From Desulfotignum sp. (GTDB taxonomy: Bacteria > Desulfobacterota > Desulfobacteria > Desulfobacterales > Desulfobacteraceae), in contig JAIPDY010000234.1 of the NCBI GenBank assembly GCA_021737445.1, positions 1 through 7,453 on the forward strand: 7,453 nt of DNA, written 5' to 3'. The position numbers were made by a program, and so were the translations under genes. Shown piece after piece: positions 1-5,563 of this stretch. Position 1 is the first letter of the stretch. Each line of letters starts with the position of its first letter. Under the pieces are notes generated by a model. That model searched no databases. It saw only the letters and a program-made list of their open reading frames with translations, and had not been told where the DNA came from.

Positions 1-134
1 ACATAGGTCGCGTTCCCCCTTAATCCGGCATGCTTGGTGATCGCGGCGGTCAGCGTGGTCTTGCCATGGTCAATATGACCTATGGTTCCAATGTTCACAT
101 GCGGCTTTTTCCGCTCAAATTTCTCCTTAGCCAT
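1..134 (-). CDS. tuf: Elongation factor Tu, first 44 codons (3' end outside window)
   Basis: EF-Tu, the GTPase that delivers aminoacyl-tRNA to the ribosome. Only the N-terminus is visible: MAKEKFERKKPHVNIGTIGH and then the G1/P-loop GHIDHGKT (residues 19-26), followed by TLTAAITK and AGLRG. The KEKFERKKPHVN start identifies EF-Tu rather than EF-G, whose P-loop reads AHIDAGKTTTTE. A GGAGG (149-145) sits ten bases before the ATG, a strong ribosome site suited to a highly expressed protein. It follows rpsG by 45 bases with no hairpin, so it is probably cotranscribed with rpsL and rpsG. In most bacteria fusA lies between rpsG and tuf; here it does not. The sequence after the P-loop recalls Desulfobacteraceae EF-Tu, from memory only. 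Confidence 0.96.
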   Translation of the reverse strand, partial: MAKEKFERKKPHVNIGTIGHIDHGKTTLTAAITKHAGLRGNATY

Positions 135-179
135 CTTTTCTATTCCTCCATTGGAATGTTATCAGGATTTTTAAAATAT

Positions 180-647
180 TTACCACCTAAAATGTGCAAA
201 CGCCTTATTGGCTTCTGCCATCTTGTGAGTATCTTCTTTCTTTTTAATGGCTCCGCCCCGCTGGTTGTATGCATCCATCAACTCAGCTGCCAGTTTTTTT
301 TCAAACCCTTTTTCAGAACGGTTGCGGCTGAAATTGATCAGCCACCTGAAAGCCAGGGCGGTTTGTCTGGCCGGATTGATATCAGTGGGAACCTGATAGG
401 TGGACCCGCCGATTCTTCTGGATTTTACCTCCACAGCAGGCCTGATATTATCGACTGCTTTTTTAAACACGTCCAGGGCAGGCTCTCCGATTTTTTCCTC
501 AGCCATTTGCAATGCACTGGTTACCACTTTCCGGGCCGCGTTTTTCTTGCCGTTTTTCATCACGCAATTGACAAATTTTGCAGCAAGTTTTTGTTCCAGC
601 GTGGTATGTTTTGTGAAATTTTCAATTATGATCTGTTTTTGTGCCAT
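180..647 (-). CDS. rpsG: 30S ribosomal protein S7 with divergent N-terminus
   Basis: Ribosomal protein S7, 155 residues against the usual 156. It is a primary 16S rRNA binder that starts assembly of the 30S head and contacts tRNA at the E site. From about residue 21 it is canonical: LAAKFVNCVMKNGKK, VEVKSRRIGGSTYQVP (about 75-90), ALAFRWLINFSR, and the KKKEDTHKMAEANKAFAHFRW end. The first 20 residues (MAQKQIIIENFTKHTTLEQK) do not show the usual MPRR(R/K) start or the LPDPK(Y/F) motif. No alternative frame in the preceding bases restores these, so a simple frameshift is not the cause. The start at 647 gives the family length; an in-frame ATG at 674 would add nine residues (MDNIGWTGH) with no family support. 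The ribosome site at 647 is weak (GGTGG and AGGA within 14 bases). It lies 48 bases after rpsL and 45 before tuf. Confidence 0.97.
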   Translation of the reverse strand: MAQKQIIIENFTKHTTLEQKLAAKFVNCVMKNGKKNAARKVVTSALQMAEEKIGEPALDVFKKAVDNIRPAVEVKSRRIGGSTYQVPTDINPARQTALAFRWLINFSRNRSEKGFEKKLAAELMDAYNQRGGAIKKKEDTHKMAEANKAFAHFRW

Positions 648-695
648 ATGTCCTGTCCACCCAATATTATCCATTAAACATCCAGACCCATCAGC

Positions 696-1067
696 TTACT
701 TGGGCCTCTTGGCACCGTATTTTGAACGGCCCTGTCTTCTGTCATCCACGCCCAGCGTATCCAGCGCACCCCTGACGATATGGTAGCGGACACCCGGAAG
801 GTCTTTCACCCTGCCACCCCGGACCAGGACGACAGAGTGTTCCTGGAGATTGTGCCCCATTCCCGGAATATAGGCGGCAATTTCCATACCGGTTGTCAAG
901 CGGACCCTTGCCACTTTTCTCAAGGCAGAGTTCGGCTTTTTAGGTGTTGATGTATACACCCTGGTACAAACACCGCGTTTCTGAGGGCCGCCCTTCAAAG
1001 CAGGCGTACTCACCTTCTTCTCAGCTTTTTTTCTACTTTTCCTAACCAACTGATTAATGGTCGGCAT
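696..1067 (-). CDS. rpsL: 30S ribosomal protein S12
   Basis: Ribosomal protein S12, 123 residues, the usual bacterial length. It sits at the decoding centre of the small subunit and affects accuracy and streptomycin response. The conserved blocks are all present: PTINQLVRK at the start, PQKRGVCTRVYT (about 28-39), TPKKPNSALRK (41-51), GHNLQEHSVVLVRGGRVKDLPGVRYH (71-96) and the SKYGAKRPK end. The residues altered in streptomycin-resistant mutants (K43, K44 and K88, counting Met as 1) are wild-type lysines, so no target resistance is predicted. D89, the site of methylthiolation by RimO in E. coli, is also present. An AAGGAG lies at 1086-1081, 13 bases before the ATG, somewhat far. First gene of the str cluster, 104 bases after rpoC and 48 bases before rpsG. 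Confidence 0.99.
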   Translation of the reverse strand: MPTINQLVRKSRKKAEKKVSTPALKGGPQKRGVCTRVYTSTPKKPNSALRKVARVRLTTGMEIAAYIPGMGHNLQEHSVVLVRGGRVKDLPGVRYHIVRGALDTLGVDDRRQGRSKYGAKRPK

Positions 1068-1124
1068 AATCTTTTCAACGCTCCTTATCGATTCAATACA
1101 TCGTCATACACGACAAAATATTTA

Positions 1125-1153
1125 ATTTTACTTTTCAAATTTATAAATGTCAA
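1125..1153 (-). promoter_or_regulatory. Sigma-70-type promoter ahead of rpsL
   Basis: In the 104-base rpoC-rpsL gap the minus strand carries a perfect -35 box TTGACA (1153-1148), a 17-base spacer and a -10 box TAAAAT (1130-1125) with one mismatch to TATAAT. A strongly A+T-rich stretch (about 1178-1154) precedes the -35 box and could act as an UP element. The expected transcription start is about 1119-1116, leaving a leader of about 50 bases before the rpsL ATG. The bases after the -10 box are A+T-rich, unlike the G+C-rich discriminators of stringently controlled ribosomal promoters in E. coli. It would let the str genes be transcribed independently of rpoBC. Strong match by sequence; activity untested. 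Confidence 0.75.
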
Positions 1154-1171
1154 GATATTTTTGATTATCTA

Positions 1172-4100
1172 TTAAATTTGCGCTGCTTCTCCAAACCCCA
1201 CCTCAACATCCCGATATCCCGGAAACCCGGTGCCAGCAGGTATCAACCGGCCCATCACCACATTTTCCTTCAGGCCCTTGAGGCCGTCATACTTACCTTC
1301 AATGGCCGCCAGGGTCAATACCTTGGTGGTTTCCTGAAAAGATGCTGCAGACAAAAAGCTGTCTGTGGACAAGGACGCTTTGGTAATCCCCAGAATCAGA
1401 GGTTCTCCCTTGGCCGGCTCACCGCCCTTCATGGCGACTTCCCTGTTTGTTTCCTCAAACACCACCCGGTCCACCTGTTCATCCGGAATAAAGCTGGTGT
1501 CTCCTGTGGAAATCACCTTTACTCTGCGCATCATCTGACGGATCACCACCTCGATATGCTTGTCATTGATCCTGACCCCCTGGAGCCGGTACACCTCCTG
1601 GACTTCATCCACCAGGTATTTGGCCAGAGCCACCTCGCCTTTAATATTCATGATATCCTGGGGATTGGCACTGCCGGCAATGAGCGGATCACCCGCCTTG
1701 ATATAATCGCCGTCATACACGGTCACATGCTGTCCTTTGGGGATGGCATATTCCTTTTTCTCTCCCACATCTGACGGGGTGACGGTGACTTTCTGGCGGC
1801 CCTTGGTTCCCTTGGAAACACTGACGGTACCGTCAATTTCAGTCAAAATGGTTGGATCTTTTGGTTTTCTCACCTCAAACAGTTCCGCAACCCTGGGCAG
1901 ACCGCCGGTGATATCCTTGGTTTTGGTGGTGGCCCGTGGCAGTTTGGCTATGACATCTCCCGCCAGTATATGGTCATCTTCTTCTACTGTAAGGATGGCA
2001 TTCACCGGCAGATAGTACCGGGCCGGTGCACTGGAAGACGGCAGTTTCACCGCTTTGCCGCTCTGGTCCCGCAGGGTGATGCGGGGACGGGTTTCAGAAT
2101 CTTTACCTTCTGTAATGGTACGGCTGACCTTGCCGGTCACCGGATCGATCTGCTCCTGGACGGTATTGCCGATTTCTATATCCGCAAACCTGACCCTGCC
2201 GGACACCTCCGTGATAATCGGTGTGGTAAAAGGATCCCAGCTGGCAATAATTTCACCGGGTTCAATGGGCTGCCCGTTTCTCACTTGGAGGGTGGCCCCG
2301 TAAATCACGGTTTCTTTTGCCCTTTCCCTGCCATCTTCACCCACGATGGTCACCCCGCCGCCTTTGCGGTTCATGACAATAACTTCACTGGCAGCCGTGG
2401 TTACCGTCTGAAGGTTCTCATTGTATTTGAGAATCCCTCCGACCCGGGCCTTGACCTCTGCTACCTCAACTTTTCTGGAGGCGGTGCCGCCGATGTGAAA
2501 CGTCCGCATGGTCAACTGGGTGCCGGGTTCACCAATGGACTGGGCTGCCACAATACCGATGGCCTGACCTATCTCCACAGTATCCCCGTGAGCCAGATCC
2601 CGGCCATAGCACCGGGAACAGACACCATGCTTTGAATTGCAGGTCAGCACCGACCGGATTTTAACTTTCTGAACACCGGCTTCTTCAATTTTTGCCACAT
2701 GGGACTCAGTAAGTTCCGTGTCCATCCCCACAATAAATTCATCAGAATAGGGATCCCTGACATCTTCCTGGATGACTCTGCCCAGGATACGTTCACCCAG
2801 TGTCTGAATGACTTCGCCGCCTTCATACAGGGCCTCCACCTCAATACCGTTGATGGTGCCGCAGTCATCTTCAATAATGGTGCAGTCCTGGCCCACATCT
2901 GCCAGACGGCGGGTCAGATATCCTGAATTGGCTGTTTTCAAGGCGGTGTCTGCCAGTCCTTTACGCGCACCATGGGTGGAAATAAAATACTGAAGAACTG
3001 TCAATCCCTCCCGAAAACATGCGGTAATGGGGTTTTCGATAATTTCACCGGACGGTTTGGCCATCAGCCCCCGCATACCGGCCAGCTGCCGCATCTGATC
3101 CTTTGATCCTCTGGCACCCGAATCCGCCATGACATAGACAGCATTCAACCCCTCCAGGGCTTCAATATTTTTGGCACCAGTGGGATTTTTCATCACCTCC
3201 ATCATGGCATTGGCGATATCATCTGTGGCCTGTGCCCAGATATCCACCACCTTGTTATATTTTTCCCCCTGGGTGATCAACCCTTCAGAATACTGGCTTT
3301 TAATATCCTGGATACTCTTTTCCGCACTGGCAATAATGTCCCATTTCTGATTGGGTATGATCATATCGTCCACACAGATGGACAATCCTCCCAGGGTGGA
3401 ATATTTGTATCCGATATCTTTGAGCCGGTCAGACAGGACAACGGTTTCTTTAAGGCCGATATTCCGGTAGGCATAATCAATAAGATTGACAATGGACCCT
3501 TTGTCCATGAGTTTATTGACCAGATTGAAAGGCAGGGTGGTTTTGCGTTCATCCACCTTGAATATGGTGTATTTATCACCCACCATCCGTATATCGGTGA
3601 ACTGGTCCTGCTTGAGCCCGAATAACTGCTCCACCACCACATCCGACACCTGAAAAAGATTTTTGAATTCCTTGCGGGTCAGAAACTCGGTTTTGCCTCT
3701 GTTTTTCTTAATTTCATCATCTGAATATTTTTTTGATACCTTTTCAAAGGCTCCCCCGGATTTGAGTTCAGCCTGGGCAGCTTCACAAGCTTCCTGGGAA
3801 TCGGTGCGTATCCGGCTCAAACTGAGCAGGGTATCACCTGGAATGGTCTCCCACAACAAAATTCTACCTGTTGTGGTCTCATAAATCTCCCCTTCGATCC
3901 GCACCTTTATTTTGGCATGCAGTGCCAGTTCACCGGCATCAAAGGCATACCTCACCTCTTCAATGGAGGAAAAAACACTGCCTGCCCCTTTCTGGTTGGA
4001 CACAGCCCGGGTCATGTAATAAATACCCAGAACAATATCCTGGGTGGGAACAATGATAGGCTGACCATTGGCAGGTGACAAAATATTGTTGGTGGAAAGC

Positions 4101-5551
4101 ATCATCACCCGGGCTTCCAAAAGCGCCTCCAAAGACAGGGGCACATGCACCGCCATCTGATCGCCGTCAAAATCAGCATTGAATGCCGGACAGACCAGAG
4201 GATGAAGCTGAATGGCCTTGCCTTCGATGAGAACCGGCTCAAATGCCTGGAACCCCAGGCGGTGAAGAGTTGGTGCCCGGTTGAGCATCACCGGATATTC
4301 CTTTACCACCGACTCCAGTGCATCCCACACTTCTGTTTCTTCTCTTTCCACCATTTTTTTGGCACTCTTCACCGTGGAAACCAGGCCCTTTTGCTCCAGA
4401 TAATTATAAATAAAGGGTTTGAACAGCTCCAGAGCCATTTTTTTAGGGATACCGCACTGGTGCAGCCGCAGCTCAGATCCCACCGTGATAACGGTACGGC
4501 CGGAATAATCCACCCGTTTTCCAAGAAGGTTCTGGCGGAAACGGCCCTGTTTGCCTTTCAGGGTATCACTCAACGATTTAAGGGGCCGTTTGTTGGTGCC
4601 GGTAACCACCCGGCCGTGGCGGCCGTTGTCAAACAGCACATCCACCGATTCCTGGAGCATCCGTTTTTCATTTCTGACAATGATGTCCGGAGCGTTGAGA
4701 TCCACCAGGCGTTTGAGCCGGTTGTTGCGGTTGAGCACCCTGCGGTACAGATCATTAAGATCGGATGTGGCAAACCGGCCGCCCTCCAGGGGAACCAGGG
4801 GCCGGAGATCCGGAGGCAGTATGGGGCAGGCGGTCAGAATCATGCGTGAGGGCTCAATACCCGATGTCAGAAATGCAGAAATCACCTTGAGCCGTTTGGC
4901 CATTTTCTGCTGTTTGGCCACCGATTTGGTAAGGTTTATTTCTTCTTTGAGCATGTCATGGGTGGCCTGGAGGTCTATTTCATCCAGAAGCCGTAAAATC
5001 GCCTCAGCACCGATACCTGATTCAAACTTGTCACCGAATGTTTCAATGGCCTCATAGTATTGATCATCAGACAAAAGCTGGTATTTTTTCAATCCCGTGT
5101 CCTTGGGATCAGTCACAATATAGGAGTCAAAATAGAGCACCTTTTCCAGATTTTTCAAGGTGAGATCCAGGGCGTTCCCGATTTTGGAGGGCAGGCTTTT
5201 CAAAAACCAGATATGGGAGACCGGAGAGGCCAGCTCAATATGGGCCATGCGTTCACGCCGCACCTTGGACTGGATAACCTCAACCCCGCATTTTTCACAG
5301 ACCACCCCCCGGTGTTTCATCCTTTTGTATTTGCCGCAGTTGCACTCGTAATCTTTGGTGGGGCCAAAAACCTTTGCACAGAACAGTCCGTCCCGCTCAG
5401 GTTTGAAGGTCCGGTAATTGATGGTCTCCGGTTTTTTGATCTCGCCATGGGACCACTCTCTTATCTGGTCTGAAGATGCAAGGCTGATCTGAACACCCTG
5501 ATATACCTTGGGATCTTTGGGTTTTGCGAAGAAATCGTATATATTATCCAA
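1172..5551 (-). CDS. rpoC: RNA polymerase beta' subunit with an extra parvulin-like domain
   Basis: Catalytic beta' subunit of RNA polymerase, 1459 residues from the TTG at 5551. Domains in order: N-terminal zinc site with C70, C72, C85 and C88; clamp helices that bind sigma (about 264-311); the NADFDGDQMAVH catalytic loop with Mg-binding D460, D462 and D464; the inserted parvulin-like domain (about 572-672); secondary-channel rim helices (about 739-777); bridge helix (about 855-886); second zinc site C897, C971, C978 and C981; trigger-loop start (about 999-1022); an SI3-type sandwich-barrel insertion (about 1024-1216); then the rest of the trigger loop and the C-terminal region. The first zinc cysteines and the catalytic aspartates fall on the same numbers as in E. 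coli, supporting this start. An in-frame TTG nine codons earlier lies inside rpoB and has no ribosome site. Ten bases separate the gene from rpoB. All catalytic and zinc residues are intact, so the protein should be functional. Confidence 0.98.
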   Translation of the reverse strand: MDNIYDFFAKPKDPKVYQGVQISLASSDQIREWSHGEIKKPETINYRTFKPERDGLFCAKVFGPTKDYECNCGKYKRMKHRGVVCEKCGVEVIQSKVRRERMAHIELASPVSHIWFLKSLPSKIGNALDLTLKNLEKVLYFDSYIVTDPKDTGLKKYQLLSDDQYYEAIETFGDKFESGIGAEAILRLLDEIDLQATHDMLKEEINLTKSVAKQQKMAKRLKVISAFLTSGIEPSRMILTACPILPPDLRPLVPLEGGRFATSDLNDLYRRVLNRNNRLKRLVDLNAPDIIVRNEKRMLQESVDVLFDNGRHGRVVTGTNKRPLKSLSDTLKGKQGRFRQNLLGKRVDYSGRTVITVGSELRLHQCGIPKKMALELFKPFIYNYLEQKGLVSTVKSAKKMVEREETEVWDALESVVKEYPVMLNRAPTLHRLGFQAFEPVLIEGKAIQLHPLVCPAFNADFDGDQMAVHVPLSLEALLEARVMMLSTNNILSPANGQPIIVPTQDIVLGIYYMTRAVSNQKGAGSVFSSIEEVRYAFDAGELALHAKIKVRIEGEIYETTTGRILLWETIPGDTLLSLSRIRTDSQEACEAAQAELKSGGAFEKVSKKYSDDEIKKNRGKTEFLTRKEFKNLFQVSDVVVEQLFGLKQDQFTDIRMVGDKYTIFKVDERKTTLPFNLVNKLMDKGSIVNLIDYAYRNIGLKETVVLSDRLKDIGYKYSTLGGLSICVDDMIIPNQKWDIIASAEKSIQDIKSQYSEGLITQGEKYNKVVDIWAQATDDIANAMMEVMKNPTGAKNIEALEGLNAVYVMADSGARGSKDQMRQLAGMRGLMAKPSGEIIENPITACFREGLTVLQYFISTHGARKGLADTALKTANSGYLTRRLADVGQDCTIIEDDCGTINGIEVEALYEGGEVIQTLGERILGRVIQEDVRDPYSDEFIVGMDTELTESHVAKIEEAGVQKVKIRSVLTCNSKHGVCSRCYGRDLAHGDTVEIGQAIGIVAAQSIGEPGTQLTMRTFHIGGTASRKVEVAEVKARVGGILKYNENLQTVTTAASEVIVMNRKGGGVTIVGEDGRERAKETVIYGATLQVRNGQPIEPGEIIASWDPFTTPIITEVSGRVRFADIEIGNTVQEQIDPVTGKVSRTITEGKDSETRPRITLRDQSGKAVKLPSSSAPARYYLPVNAILTVEEDDHILAGDVIAKLPRATTKTKDITGGLPRVAELFEVRKPKDPTILTEIDGTVSVSKGTKGRQKVTVTPSDVGEKKEYAIPKGQHVTVYDGDYIKAGDPLIAGSANPQDIMNIKGEVALAKYLVDEVQEVYRLQGVRINDKHIEVVIRQMMRRVKVISTGDTSFIPDEQVDRVVFEETNREVAMKGGEPAKGEPLILGITKASLSTDSFLSAASFQETTKVLTLAAIEGKYDGLKGLKENVVMGRLIPAGTGFPGYRDVEVGFGEAAQI
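3536..3838 (-). other. Parvulin/PpiC-like domain inserted in beta'
   Basis: About 101 codons (beta' residues about 572-672) separate GRILLWETIP from LPFNLVNK; in E. coli the matching segments (GRAILWMIVP and LPYSIVNQ) are only about two residues apart. The inserted stretch follows the parvulin order: a first strand (about 575-581); a helix with the EAAQAELKSGGAFEKVSKKYSDD signature (about 590-612), very like the ELKKGADFAELAKKYSDD of PpiC/SurA/PrsA proteins; an NRG turn in place of the usual NGG/GGDLG; an FLTRKEF segment; a helix DVVVEQLFGLKQDQF resembling the 'aFaLkpGei' element; and a final strand KYTIFKVDERK that matches GYHIIKVLDR. There is no histidine anywhere in the insert, so both conserved active-site histidines are missing, and prolyl isomerase activity is unlikely. 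A role in binding a protein or peptide is inference. The open frame and intact flanks show a fixed in-frame insertion, not a sequencing error. Confidence 0.82.
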
Positions 5552-5557
5552 TGCTTT

Positions 5558-5563
5558 CTCCTT
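5558..5563 (-). promoter_or_regulatory. Ribosome binding site of rpoC (decides the start)
   Basis: AAGGAG on the minus strand, six bases (AAAGCA) ahead of the TTG at 5551-5549. It overlaps the TAA stop of rpoB (5564-5562), giving TAAGGAG. This is ideal spacing and an arrangement typical of translational coupling. It favours the TTG at 5551 over the TTG at 5578, which has no purine-rich sequence in front of it. Confidence 0.85.

Noticed and set aside
645..674. Earlier rpsG start at the ATG at 674
   Set aside because: The nine added residues (MDNIGWTGH) have no match to the S7 family and would exceed the usual length; the start at 647 fits better, though its ribosome site is weak.
30..677. 215-codon open frame on the plus strand opposite rpsG and tuf
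   Set aside because: It runs across two real minus-strand genes; its hydrophobic translation is the usual result of reading lysine-rich genes in antisense.
1101..1113. Small hairpin TCGT-GTATG-ACGA in the rpsL leader
   Set aside because: Four base pairs that do not extend; likely chance and too weak to call a regulatory structure.
1153..1170. Inverted repeat AGATA...TATCT after the rpoC stop, as a terminator
   Set aside because: Only five A/T-rich base pairs with an eight-base loop and no following T run in the transcribed direction; it overlaps the -35 box and cannot be supported as a terminator.
1970..2635. 221-codon open frame on the plus strand opposite rpoC
   Set aside because: Antisense shadow over the SI3/trigger-loop region of beta', without any protein family features.
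4145..4849. 234-codon open frame on the plus strand opposite rpoC
   Set aside because: Antisense to the conserved clamp and active-site region of beta'; no recognisable domain or ribosome site.
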